From the NCBI GenBank assembly GCA_036267355.1, contig DATAWG010000008.1:1-64000 (forward strand): DNA of 64,000 nt, given 5' to 3'. Shown in pieces: positions 51,494 through 60,268 of this stretch (position 1 is the first letter of the stretch; the number at the start of each line of letters is the position of its first letter). The notes under the pieces are model-generated. The model was not told the DNA's origin. It did no database searches and worked only from the letters and a program-made list of their open reading frames with translations. The DNA is from Pirellulales bacterium. Lineage in GTDB: Bacteria > Planctomycetota > Planctomycetia > Pirellulales > DATAWG01. Position numbers and translations under genes: made by a program.

Positions 51494-52375
51494 TCAGGCA
51501 ATCGCTTCCGCGACGACGCCCGCCGGCTGCCGGCGCTTTCGCCAAACCCGCACTGCTAGCGGAACGAGACCGATGCCCATCAAAACGATCGTGCCAGGTT
51601 CGGGCGTCGGCGTCGGAGTTGTCGAAGGCACGCTGAGCGTGAACAGGCCCGTGGCGGTTCCGGTGGACGAGCAAACCGTCGTCGGCTGCACGGTGACGGC
51701 CGGATCGAAGCTCGACAGATCCGGCAACACATACGATGAGCTGGTCGGCGTGCCGGTCGTGGGATCGGTATAGGTTACGTCGAACGACGCATTCGTGCCC
51801 GGCACGGGATTGCTGCCCGGAAACAAAATGTTTTGATAACCGGGCGTCCAGCCGGCGGACCCGTAGCCGTTGACGGGGGCCAATTCCATTTCCCAAAGGA
51901 TTGATTGCCCCGGCGCCAGCGGGGTGGCTAGCGCGATATCGAGCGAGGTGGCCGGGCCGCCGTAAACGTTGTTGGCAAAGGCGCCGGTTGCCGTACCATC
52001 GGAGCTCAACACCTTGACCGCCTCGATCACGCTCTCGGGATCGTTCAGCGTCAATTGCACACTGCTGATGTCGGCGGTGGTCGACGTGTTCGTCAGTTCG
52101 ACGACCGGATTGTTGTCGGCGACGCGATCCACCAAGGCCGACTGATCGGAAACCTGCAATTGAACGCTCGGGTTGGTCGGCGATTCCGTCAACGCCAGGC
52201 TCGACGAAACGTCAATCGAATAGCTCATCGTATCGGCGCGAACGGCGGGCGTGGCTGATGCGAATGCGGCCGCGACGATTGCCAACAGACATATTTTCCA
52301 GCCGAGCTTGCGCTTCGCCGAGCGGCGAGCGGGCGGGAGAGGCGTGATACGGTGGGGCGTCATTGTGTAAGTCAT
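51494..52375 (-). CDS. PEP-CTERM sorting-domain protein
   Basis: A protein of 293 aa from ATG 52375; ATG 52363 is also possible and the frame is open to 52483. The N-terminal leader KLGWKICLLAIVAAAFASAT precedes a beta-rich mature region (SYSIDVSSSLALTESPTNPS and LWEMELAPVNGYGSAG). The C-terminus is a canonical PEP-CTERM tail: TPTPEPGTIVLMGIGLVPLA, followed by VRVWRKRRQ (PEP motif, membrane helix, basic tail). Such tails are cleaved by exosortase and anchor or export extracellular proteins. No exosortase is present in this window. The stretch 51211-51493 holds nothing else. Confidence 0.88.
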   Translation of the reverse strand: MTYTMTPHRITPLPPARRSAKRKLGWKICLLAIVAAAFASATPAVRADTMSYSIDVSSSLALTESPTNPSVQLQVSDQSALVDRVADNNPVVELTNTSTTADISSVQLTLNDPESVIEAVKVLSSDGTATGAFANNVYGGPATSLDIALATPLAPGQSILWEMELAPVNGYGSAGWTPGYQNILFPGSNPVPGTNASFDVTYTDPTTGTPTSSSYVLPDLSSFDPAVTVQPTTVCSSTGTATGLFTLSVPSTTPTPTPEPGTIVLMGIGLVPLAVRVWRKRRQPAGVVAEAIA

Positions 52376-53119
52376 TGTGTGAGTCTTTGATTCGATGAAG
52401 TGGGCGTCCGGCGAGAACCTTGTCCGTCCAGGGATGGGTTGACGTAGAAGCCATTCACGATTGGCGGCCAATAAAGGCAGCAATCGAGAAAGCTATTCGG
52501 GAAGAAATGCCGCGAATCGCACCGGTTCGACGTGCCGAATCGCCCCAGTCAAACGCGGGCGACGGATCGTCGGGGGCGTCGCAAAGCTGCTTCCGAGCGC
52601 CGGTCGGCCGAGTAGGACCAGATCGGGCATCAAGAGCAGAGCAACGCTCGATGGCATGACAGGCGAAGGGGCGCCTCTGGCTCGCGCAAACGTGCGACGA
52701 ACCAAGCAGCCCGACAAATTTGCCGGGTCAAAGCCGTGTGCGGTTTTTTCACCGCGGGGGAAAGCAACGCGAATCACGAACCGGCAACCTTAGTTGCAAC
52801 CAACCAATTTCCGGCTACTCCAAGTCACAGGATAGAAACCCTCGTGAGTCGCGCCGACTAACCCGTGGCGCGGACTTGGACGTTCATGAGACTTACCTGC
52901 TTCGTTCCACACATCTTCGGCCCCTTCTGCGAAACGCACCTTCGGTGCTCGCCTGAGCCGAATTCATCTCCGCCCATACTATCCACGAAACTAGTCCGCG
53001 TCAAGCATTTTGCAAACACCGCCGCCGAAGATTTTTTGAGCGGCGAACTTTCGGCGCCGGACCGCTTCGGTCAAGCAATCCACGTCCGCCGAACCGACTA
53101 TGCCACAACGACTTGCGAA
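52376..53119. other. Gene-free region
   Basis: About 740 bp upstream of the PEP-CTERM gene and beyond the stop of the GspF gene. I see no open frame with family features and no palindromic repeat of the types found elsewhere. It probably contains the promoter of the PEP-CTERM gene, but I could not place the boxes. Confidence 0.6.
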
Positions 53120-54310
53120 TCATCCGGCGTGCCGGCTCAGCGAGAAAATCGGCAACATGAGCGACATCGCGATCCCCCCGACCACGACGCCCATCACAGA
53201 AATCATGATCGGCTCGATCAGGCTTGTCGTGGTTTTGATCGACGCGTCGACTTCCTGATCGTAGTAGATGCTCACCTTCTCCAGCACACGATCCAACTTG
53301 CCGGTCGCCTCGCCGGTGGAAATCATCTGCACCAACATCGGCGGAAAAAGCGGATTGTCGGCCAGGCCCTCGCAAATCTGCTTGCCCGACGTCACCTGCT
53401 CGATCACGTGCATCCACATCCGCTCGTAATAAAAATTGTTCGACACATCCGCACAAAGCCGTAGGGCATCGAGCACGGGCACGCCGGCAGCCACCATCGA
53501 CCCCAGCGTTCGCACGCTTCGGCTAATCGCCACTTTGCGAACCATCGGCCCGATGATCGGAAAATTGATTTTGAGCCAATGCCACGCCTGCGTCCCATGC
53601 GGAGTGCGCTTGGCGAACACCAGCCCGACGATCGTCGCAATCGCACCAACGAGGAACCATGGCCAGTGGTGAATCAGCATGTCCGACAGGTGCATCATGA
53701 TCACGGTCGAAACCGGCAGCTTGATTCCCTGGCGATTGAACAACGGCGTGAATTGCGGCAGCACGTAGATCAGCAAGAAAAACGTGACGACGATCGCCAC
53801 GAAGAGCATCACCATTGGATAGGCCAGCGCCGATCGCACCTTGCCGCGGGTTTCCAATTCCTTGCGCAAATAATTGGCGATGCGCTCGAGCATCGGACCG
53901 AGCGTGCCCGTGGCTTCGCTGGCCCGGACCAAGGCGACATAAGTCTTGTCGAACAGCTTCGGATAACGCACCAGAGCGCTGGAAAAATCGTCGCCGCCTT
54001 CGACGGACGATTTCAGATCGAGCAATACGCGGCGCAGCGCAGGGTTCTTTTCCTGCTTCAAGATTCCTTCCAGAGCGGTGGACAGCGTGATCCCGGTGTC
54101 GACCATCACCGCCAATTGGTTGGTGATGTAAATGATGTCGCGTTTGCTGATTCGACGAGAAAGCAAGCCGCTGCTCGAATCTTCTTCGAGCTCGACGACC
54201 GCGAAGCCGTCGCGGCGCAGTTGTTGTGCGGCGTCTTCAACGCTGACGGCTTCGAGCTTCCCTTGGACGAAATTGCCCAGCGGATCGCGTACCCGATATT
54301 GAAAGTCCAT
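53120..54310 (-). CDS. Type II secretion/type IV pilus inner-membrane protein GspF/PilC
   Basis: A protein of 396 aa with two T2SSF domains. The first half shows VSVEDAAQQLRRDGFAVVEL, ITNQLAVMVDTGITLSTALE and LVRASEATGTLGPMLERIAN. The second shows RSVRTLGSMVAAGVPVLDAL, FPPMLVQMISTGEATGKLDR (the conserved MISTGEATGKLD) and the C-terminal helix MISVMGVVVGGIAMSLMLPI. Three membrane helices are visible (for example VMLFVAIVVTFFLLIYVLPQ). It forms the inner-membrane platform on which the GspE ATPase acts. It lies downstream of gspE, separated by a palindromic repeat. Confidence 0.95.
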   Translation of the reverse strand: MDFQYRVRDPLGNFVQGKLEAVSVEDAAQQLRRDGFAVVELEEDSSSGLLSRRISKRDIIYITNQLAVMVDTGITLSTALEGILKQEKNPALRRVLLDLKSSVEGGDDFSSALVRYPKLFDKTYVALVRASEATGTLGPMLERIANYLRKELETRGKVRSALAYPMVMLFVAIVVTFFLLIYVLPQFTPLFNRQGIKLPVSTVIMMHLSDMLIHHWPWFLVGAIATIVGLVFAKRTPHGTQAWHWLKINFPIIGPMVRKVAISRSVRTLGSMVAAGVPVLDALRLCADVSNNFYYERMWMHVIEQVTSGKQICEGLADNPLFPPMLVQMISTGEATGKLDRVLEKVSIYYDQEVDASIKTTTSLIEPIMISVMGVVVGGIAMSLMLPIFSLSRHAG

Positions 54311-54388
54311 GACGATTTCCGATGCGTTGCTGGCTTAGAATCCGCGAAATGTGCACGCTCGCGTCGCCGCGGCAGGGCCGCGAGCAAC

Positions 54389-54475
54389 GTAGCAGGCACA
54401 CTCCGTGTGCCGTCTGCCCCACTCGTTGCGGAGCGCTCCGCATCGCGCCGACGGCACACGGAGTGTGCCTGCTAC
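54389..54475. repeat. Inverted-repeat element, family 1 (copy E)
   Basis: GTAGCAGGCACACTCCGTGT then GCCGTCTGCCC, and an inverse right end (GACGGCACACGGAGTGTGCC then TGCTAC). It fills most of the gap between the GspE and GspF genes of a presumed operon. Confidence 0.92.
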
Positions 54476-54478
54476 GTA

Positions 54479-56215
54479 TTACGGTGTTTCCTGGCGTGTT
54501 TCTCGATAATCTCCGGCGACCTGGAAAATCTCCTCGACCGTGGACAGCCCGGCCCGCACCTTGCGAAATCCATCGTGCCGGAGCGTGATCATGCCTTGTT
54601 TGACGGCCAATTCGCGAATCGATTGCAACGGGGCTCGCGAGGTGACCGCATCGCGAATTTCATCGCTCAAAACCAGCAATTCGTGCACGCCGACGCGGCC
54701 GCTAAAGCCGGTGTTGCGACAATTGCGGCAACCGACCCCGCGAAAGAATTCTGGAATGTCGTAGCCCATGCGCTCGAGTGTTTTTCGCACGGTCCGGGGC
54801 GGATCGTAGGGTTGCCGGCATTTGGCGCAAGTGCGACGTACCAGCCGCTGCGCCAACACGGCGTTCAGTGCCGCCGAAATCAAATACGGCTCGACACCCA
54901 TGTTCACCAGCCGAGTGACGGCCGAGCAAGCGTCGTTGGTATGCAGCGTGCTGAAGACCAAGTGGCCCGTGAGTGCGGCCTGGATGGCCGTCCGGGCGGT
55001 TTCTTCGTCGCGCACCTCGCCGACCATGATGATGTCGGGGTCCTGCCGCAGCAGGGTGCGGAGCACTTTTGAAAACGTCAGGCCCACCTTTTCTTGCACC
55101 TGAAACTGATTGATGAGCGGCAGGTGGAATTCAATCGGATCTTCGACGGTGCAGACGTTGTTGTCCATCGAGCTGATCGCATTCAGGGCGGCATAGAGCG
55201 TCGTCGATTTGCCGCTTCCGGTCGGGCCGGTGACGAGAATGATTCCGTTGGGCGCTCGAATCGTTTGCTGAAATCCGGTGAGAAGGTCTTCGGCAAAGCC
55301 GAGATCTTCGAGATTCAGCGACACGCTCCGCGTATCGAGCACCCGGATCACGGTCTTCTCGCCGCGGTTGCTCGGACAGGTGCTGACGCGCAAATCGATC
55401 TTGCGCCCTTCGAGCATCACATGCACGCGGCCGTCCTGTGGCAATCGCCGTTCGCTGATATCCATGGCCGCCATGATTTTGATACGGCTGGTGACCGCTC
55501 CGGCCAGATGGGCCGGCACCTCGAGTGATTTGTGCAATCGCCCGTCGATCCGGTTGCGCACGCGGAGACAGCGTTCGGCCGGCTCGATGTGGATGTCGCT
55601 GGCCCCTTCCTTGACGGCGGTGTAGACGATGAAATTTACGAGCCGGATAACCGGCGATTGCCCGGCGATTTCGGCAACATCGCCGATGTCCTCGATCGCT
55701 TCTTCGATCAGCGTGACGTTTGCGGCGTCGGAATCTTCGATGATGTCGTCGATGACGAACACTTTCGAGTTCGGCAGGGACGTGAGCATCCGGCGGATGT
55801 CGCGTGGCGTCGCGGCGACGATCTGGATTTGCCGCTTCGTGAGCTTTCGCAGTTCTTCGATCAGGAATAGATTCGACGGTTCGGCGACCGCGACGGTCAG
55901 CGTGTCGCGAACCAAGAACAGCGGCAACGTCAGGTTGGCTTCGATATAGTCGCGGGCCAGCAGATCGACCACTTTCGGATCGAACAGTCGCGCTTCCAGC
56001 TTGGCATAAGGGACGCCGTATTCGGCCGCCAGGCATTCGACGATCTGGTCTTCGCTGCAGATATTCAATTCGACGAGAATTTCGCCGAGCAGCTTATTTT
56101 CTCCGCCGGATTGGAGCTGCTTGCTAAGCGCCTGCTCGAGCGCATCGAGCGACAGATAGCCCTTGTCGAGCAGCAGATTGCCCAGTCGTTGAGGCACTTC
56201 GTTGGCGACGGACAT
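54479..56215 (-). CDS. GspE/PilB-type secretion ATPase
   Basis: A protein of 578 aa from ATG 56215; ATG 56224 is also in frame. The N-terminal MshEN-type domain (LGNLLLDKGYLSLDALEQAL and VPYAKLEARLFDPKVVDLLA) binds nucleotide or c-di-GMP in some homologues. The ATPase core has PNGIILVTGPTGSGKSTTLY (Walker A), VEDPIEFHLPLINQFQVQEK (Asp box), LLRQDPDIIMVGEVRDEETA (Walker B), AALTGHLVFSTLHTNDACSA (His box) and a tetra-cysteine zinc motif (CAKCRQPY ... GCRNCRNTG). It powers pseudopilus or pilus assembly. Active-site motifs are intact. Confidence 0.96.
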   Translation of the reverse strand: MSVANEVPQRLGNLLLDKGYLSLDALEQALSKQLQSGGENKLLGEILVELNICSEDQIVECLAAEYGVPYAKLEARLFDPKVVDLLARDYIEANLTLPLFLVRDTLTVAVAEPSNLFLIEELRKLTKRQIQIVAATPRDIRRMLTSLPNSKVFVIDDIIEDSDAANVTLIEEAIEDIGDVAEIAGQSPVIRLVNFIVYTAVKEGASDIHIEPAERCLRVRNRIDGRLHKSLEVPAHLAGAVTSRIKIMAAMDISERRLPQDGRVHVMLEGRKIDLRVSTCPSNRGEKTVIRVLDTRSVSLNLEDLGFAEDLLTGFQQTIRAPNGIILVTGPTGSGKSTTLYAALNAISSMDNNVCTVEDPIEFHLPLINQFQVQEKVGLTFSKVLRTLLRQDPDIIMVGEVRDEETARTAIQAALTGHLVFSTLHTNDACSAVTRLVNMGVEPYLISAALNAVLAQRLVRRTCAKCRQPYDPPRTVRKTLERMGYDIPEFFRGVGCRNCRNTGFSGRVGVHELLVLSDEIRDAVTSRAPLQSIRELAVKQGMITLRHDGFRKVRAGLSTVEEIFQVAGDYRETRQETP

Positions 56216-56292
56216 GGCGGGCAAGGGTGAGAGTGAGGGGGCAGTGGCTTCTGCTTCGTCCTGTAGCCGGTAGCGTGCAGCCTTCCGTCTTT

Positions 56293-56619
56293 TCAGCGGA
56301 AGCTCTTTACGGCGTCGACGACGCTTTCGAACACTTCGAGTTGTTGGTCGAGGCGAGTTAGTTCCAGGATCTTTCGGTTGATCGGGTTTGCCGTGGCGAT
56401 TTTCAAATCGCCTTGGGCGATCCGCAGTCGCTCTTGCAGATCGACCAGGGCGGTCAGGCCCGCGCTATCGAGCAGTTCGCTGCCGTCGAGATCGAGCACA
56501 ACCGCCACTTGCGACAAGCCGGCGAGAAACGCGTGGAATGGCCCGATCTGTTCGCTGCCCAATTCTTCCGGTGTATGAACGACCGCGACGTTGCCGAAGA
56601 TTTCCGTGGGAAGGTTCAT
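56293..56619 (-). CDS. STAS-domain anti-sigma-factor antagonist
   Basis: A protein of 108 aa. The STAS fold is VAVVLDLDGSELLDSAGLTA with the phosphorylatable Ser in DSAGL, then LDLQERLRIAQGDL and LELTRLDQQLEVFESV. The protein is of SpoIIAA-like type. Its start overlaps the response-regulator stop by four bases (ATGA at 56616-56619), so the two are translationally coupled. No anti-sigma kinase or PP2C phosphatase is adjacent. The likely partner is therefore encoded elsewhere or absent. Confidence 0.93.
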   Translation of the reverse strand: MNLPTEIFGNVAVVHTPEELGSEQIGPFHAFLAGLSQVAVVLDLDGSELLDSAGLTALVDLQERLRIAQGDLKIATANPINRKILELTRLDQQLEVFESVVDAVKSFR

Positions 56620-57062
56620 CGCGGCGGCCTGATCGGTTGGAGTTTCTCGACGGGCATCGCGGCGATCGCCGGCAGCGCGCCATACGTCCCTTCATCTCCC
56701 AACACCCGCTGCACGGTTTGCAGCAGTTCGCGCGGGCTAAAGGGTTTGGCGATCACCGCGATCACGCCACAATCGGCAACGGCCTGAGCCAAAAGCAGTT
56801 CGAATCCCTTGGCGGTGAGCATCAGAATCGGCAGATGCGCGGTCGGCGGATTGCCGCGCACCTTGCGGCACAATCCAAAACCGTCCAAGCGCGGCATCTG
56901 AAAGTCGGTAATAAGCAGATTGGGACAGCGGCGCTCGAGCTCTTGCCAGCCTTCCAAGCCGTCGTGGGCGCAGCGCACGTCGTAGCCGGCCCGGCTCAAT
57001 TTGAACTCGGCCGCCCGCAGGATTGCGATATCGTCGTCGCAAAGCAAAATCGAGTGAGGCAT
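56616..57062 (-). CDS. Single-domain response regulator
   Basis: A protein of 148 aa with only a receiver domain. The acidic pocket is SILLCDDDIAILRAAEFKLS, the phosphoacceptor Asp is in LLITDFQMPRLDGFGLCRKV, the switch Thr is in PILMLTAKGFELLLAQAVAD and the lysine is in VIAVIAKPFSPRELLQTVQR. A short tail (GALPAIAAMPVEKLQPIRPP) is not an effector domain. It presumably receives phosphate from the histidine kinase encoded upstream and acts by protein contact, perhaps with the coupled STAS protein or the secretion ATPase. That target is inferred. Confidence 0.94.
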   Translation of the reverse strand: MPHSILLCDDDIAILRAAEFKLSRAGYDVRCAHDGLEGWQELERRCPNLLITDFQMPRLDGFGLCRKVRGNPPTAHLPILMLTAKGFELLLAQAVADCGVIAVIAKPFSPRELLQTVQRVLGDEGTYGALPAIAAMPVEKLQPIRPPR

Positions 57063-57161
57063 CGTGGATTACCCGGTTTACAGCCTTCGTCAGCCGCCGC
57101 GGGTCAGGCTTTCCCGCCTGACGGCAATTACGTTCGATCCGCTTCTTTCCAAACCCTTCGT

Positions 57162-58661
57162 TCATGAAACCAACTGTGCCGCCGTAGGCAGCGACACGGT
57201 AAACACGCTTCCCTTGCCGGGCGAACTCTCGACGGTGAGCCGGCCGCCGTGCACGTCTTCGACAATGTGCTTTGCCAGCGGCAAACCGAGTCCGGTTCCG
57301 CTTGCCATGTGCCGGTCCTTATGCACACGGTAGAACCGCTCGAACACCTTCAGTTTGTCCTCTTCGTCGAGGCCGACGCCGGTGTCGTCGACGTCGAATT
57401 GCGCCTCGTCGTCGGCCGCGCGGCTGCGAAGCGTCACGCGTCCGCCTTCGGGCGTGTACTTGATGGCGTTCGAGAGCAAATTGATCGCCACCTGCATCAT
57501 CAAATCGCGATCCGCGAGCACGCCCAAATACATCGGCGTGAATTCAGCGCAGAGCTCGATTCGCTTCGCGGCCGCAGATGGGCGAACGATGTCGAGCGTG
57601 GCCGACAGCAATTCGTTCAGCGAAATCGCATTCTTGGAAACGCTCATCATGCCGGCCTCGATGCGGGCGATATTCAGCAGGTTGTCGATCAAGCGTTGCA
57701 GCCGATCGGCTTGGGCGCCGATGACGTTCAAGAATTCTTCGCGTGTTTTCGCATCGTCGGCCTCGCCGTCGGCAAGCAGTTCGACGTATGCCTTGATACC
57801 CGCCAGTGGAGATTTCATCTCGTGGCTCACCGCGGAGACGAATTCGGCATAGCGCATCTGTCCGGCTTTCAATTCGCTTGCATCGCGCAATACGGCGAAG
57901 GCTCCCGCGGCTTTGCCGTTGCCGTTCGGAGCTTTGCCCGGGGAATCGCCTTCGCAGGGCGCGAAGCTCGAGCAGGCGGCGGTAAACCATTTGGAATTTC
58001 CGGCGTCGTCGATCAATTCGATTTCGCTGCGCCGATTGGCAGCTTTGCGACGCCTTGTTTCGACGAGTAATTCGACCAGTTTTGCGCAGTGCAGCACTTG
58101 CCCGACCGGTTGACCGATGTCAGCCTTTTCATCGATTTCGAACAACGATCGAGCTACTGGGTTCACCAGGACCAGTTCGTCGAAGCCGTTGACCGCCAAA
58201 ACCGGTTCGGCCAGGCCTGCCAGGATGGATTCGATCTGCTCCTGGCGGCCTGCGCCGCGCCGCAAGCGAACTTCCAGCGCCGCCCGGGATTCCTCGGCGT
58301 GCTCCAGCTTCGAGCAGTTTTGCGCGAACCGCTCGCAGAAATCGTGAGCCGTTGCGAACCAAGGATTGCCGGGCAGGACGGGAAGTGGATCTTTTCCGCT
58401 GGCCATGCGGTTCAGTTGCTCGGCGTCGGCGCGCAATAGCATTTCGAAAAAGCGCTGGGCCTGCTGCTGCCGCGCCGCGAGGAGCCGCGTCCAGAGCATG
58501 ATCGCGCCGGCGGCGAGCAGAAACAGAAAACCCAGGGCCAGATAATGCGGCCCCCGCGCGGCGTCGAGACTCACGAATAGCCCCGCGCTCCAATCGGCAA
58601 GCCATACGAGCGCGCACGTCGCGGCGGCGATCAACAGAGTATGGGCTTTGCTGTCTTTCAT
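57162..58661 (-). CDS. Membrane sensor histidine kinase (PAS-HisKA-HATPase)
   Basis: A protein of 499 aa. Two N-terminal membrane helices (TLLIAAATCALVWLADWSAG and HYLALGFLFLLAAGAIMLWT) are followed by a helical linker, a PAS domain (AVNGFDELVLVNPVARSLFE, about 160-265) and HisKA (FVSAVSHEMKSPLAGIKAYV, His in SHEMKSP). HATPase_c follows, with NLLSNAIKYTPEGGRVTLRS (N box), FDVDDTGVGLDEEDKLKVFE (G1) and ASGTGLGLPLAKHIVEDVHG (G2). It is encoded before a receiver-only regulator within a secretion gene set. The signal sensed is unknown. Confidence 0.95.
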   Translation of the reverse strand: MKDSKAHTLLIAAATCALVWLADWSAGLFVSLDAARGPHYLALGFLFLLAAGAIMLWTRLLAARQQQAQRFFEMLLRADAEQLNRMASGKDPLPVLPGNPWFATAHDFCERFAQNCSKLEHAEESRAALEVRLRRGAGRQEQIESILAGLAEPVLAVNGFDELVLVNPVARSLFEIDEKADIGQPVGQVLHCAKLVELLVETRRRKAANRRSEIELIDDAGNSKWFTAACSSFAPCEGDSPGKAPNGNGKAAGAFAVLRDASELKAGQMRYAEFVSAVSHEMKSPLAGIKAYVELLADGEADDAKTREEFLNVIGAQADRLQRLIDNLLNIARIEAGMMSVSKNAISLNELLSATLDIVRPSAAAKRIELCAEFTPMYLGVLADRDLMMQVAINLLSNAIKYTPEGGRVTLRSRAADDEAQFDVDDTGVGLDEEDKLKVFERFYRVHKDRHMASGTGLGLPLAKHIVEDVHGGRLTVESSPGKGSVFTVSLPTAAQLVS

Positions 58662-58819
58662 AGTCCGACGCTGCTTCGAAGACGACGGGGGAGCAGCAGC
58701 ACGTAGCCGTCCGCAGAATGCCGCGGCCCAAGATGGCTGCGAGATGCTGTCCCCATTTGCGGTTCGGATGCCGAACGCGCAATGCGGGTTCGGCTTCGCA
58801 GGGGGACAAAAACGCCGAA

Positions 58820-60175
58820 TCAGTCGCGGATTTCGGCGAATCGTGGATCGAGTCGGGCCGCCTCGGCAAATTGCCTTTTGGCGGCCTCGGCCTGTCCGAG
58901 CCGAGCCAGCGTTGAGCCCATCAAAAAATAGGCCAAGGCATCGGACTTGTCCAACGAAAGTGCTTGTGCGATCGCTACTTGTGCCGCTGGAAAATCGCCG
59001 GCCCGATATTCGGCCGCCCCAAGCACCCGATAGAGAGAAGCGGCTTTTGGGTGCCCTGCGAGCGTGGCTTTGGCAACCTCGATTGCATTTTGCGGATGGT
59101 TTTCGCGCAGCGCTTCCGTCGCATGCGAAACCGCCCGCTTCACTTCCGGAGAATCGTCAGAATCGGATGCCTGCGGCGCGGTAGCCGAAGCTTGCACGAC
59201 ACGATCCGCCGCGTCGGTTTCGTCGGCAGGATTGGCATTGCCGGTTCGATTGGCCGCGAAGCGCGAAGCGGTTCGATCGGTAGATTCGAAATCTTCAGGC
59301 CGGATGGTCGCCAAGGAGAGCGAACTCGGCGGGGCATTGCCCGGCGACCCGGTTCCGGCGGAAGCCGGCAATGGCGGGGCCATTTCGGCCGGAGCTGGAT
59401 CAGCCGGCATTGCATCCGATGGGATCGCGTCGGGTTGCCGATTTGCATCGGCCCCCGGCGGAATCGAGGCATCGAGCGCCGCATGGTAGCAGGCCGCGTA
59501 TTGGTCGTTTTTGCTATCCAGGCGTGTTGCTTGCTCGTATTGCGCGATCGCCGGCCCCGTTTCGCCGAGAGCGTCGAGCGCCAAACCCATCACATGATGG
59601 GCCTCGGCATTCTCGGGCTCGAGCACCAACACTTGCCGGGCCTGCTCCATCGCCGTCTTCGCGCTTCCCGCCGAAAGCTCCACGTCGGCGAGCAGCAATC
59701 TTGCCGGGCAGTGATTCGGAGACCGGTTGAGCAACTGCTGGAGCGCTTCCCGGCAACCGGCCGCATCATCCTCGCGCCAGCGATTGAGCGCCGCCTGATA
59801 CTGGGCTTCATCGCGCCGTCGATCGAAATCGGCGGCAACCTCGCGCAATCGTTGTTCTCGCGTGTCGCTAACGCCGGCCGTCGGGCTCTTTTGATTCGCT
59901 GCTTTGGCGGCCGGCTTATTCGGTGAAAGGTCTGAAGCCGTACCGCCGGCAGGTTCGATCGGGCCATCGGCGGCCTCGATCACCGATTTATCGGCCGGCG
60001 CCGCCGGGTCGCCGGAGTCCAGCGTGGAGCCGGCCGCCGGCCGATCGTAGGCAAGACTTGCCGGCTTTGTTTCGTGCACGGTGGTGCAGCCCGCGAGCGC
60101 GACTAGGCAAACGACCGTGACGCATCGCATCCGGCGTGCGCGGCAGCGACTTGAATTTGCGATGAGCTTGCTCAT
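58820..60175 (-). CDS. TPR-type lipoprotein
   Basis: A protein of 451 aa. A lipobox LVALAGC is present (Cys near residue 30 if ATG 60175 is used; ATG 60127 is nearer the lipobox and perhaps the better start). A Pro/Ala-rich linker follows. Several tetratricopeptide-like repeats come next: ALNRWREDDAAGCREALQQL, ARLLLADVELSAGSAKTAME, AHHVMGLALDALGETGPAIA, YRVLGAAEYRAGDFPAAQVA and AYFLMGSTLARLGQAEAAKR. Outer-membrane TPR lipoproteins (PilF/PilW type) pilot secretins to the outer membrane. The neighbouring secretin gene makes that role reasonable, though it is an inference. Confidence 0.85.
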   Translation of the reverse strand: MSKLIANSSRCRARRMRCVTVVCLVALAGCTTVHETKPASLAYDRPAAGSTLDSGDPAAPADKSVIEAADGPIEPAGGTASDLSPNKPAAKAANQKSPTAGVSDTREQRLREVAADFDRRRDEAQYQAALNRWREDDAAGCREALQQLLNRSPNHCPARLLLADVELSAGSAKTAMEQARQVLVLEPENAEAHHVMGLALDALGETGPAIAQYEQATRLDSKNDQYAACYHAALDASIPPGADANRQPDAIPSDAMPADPAPAEMAPPLPASAGTGSPGNAPPSSLSLATIRPEDFESTDRTASRFAANRTGNANPADETDAADRVVQASATAPQASDSDDSPEVKRAVSHATEALRENHPQNAIEVAKATLAGHPKAASLYRVLGAAEYRAGDFPAAQVAIAQALSLDKSDALAYFLMGSTLARLGQAEAAKRQFAEAARLDPRFAEIRD

Positions 60176-60268
60176 GCCGATACCGACTGGCGGTTGATTG
60201 CGGCGAAACCTGTGGTGGAGTTCACGGCGGCTCGCGGGCGCAGTCAGGCTGGAAAGCCTGACCTACGG

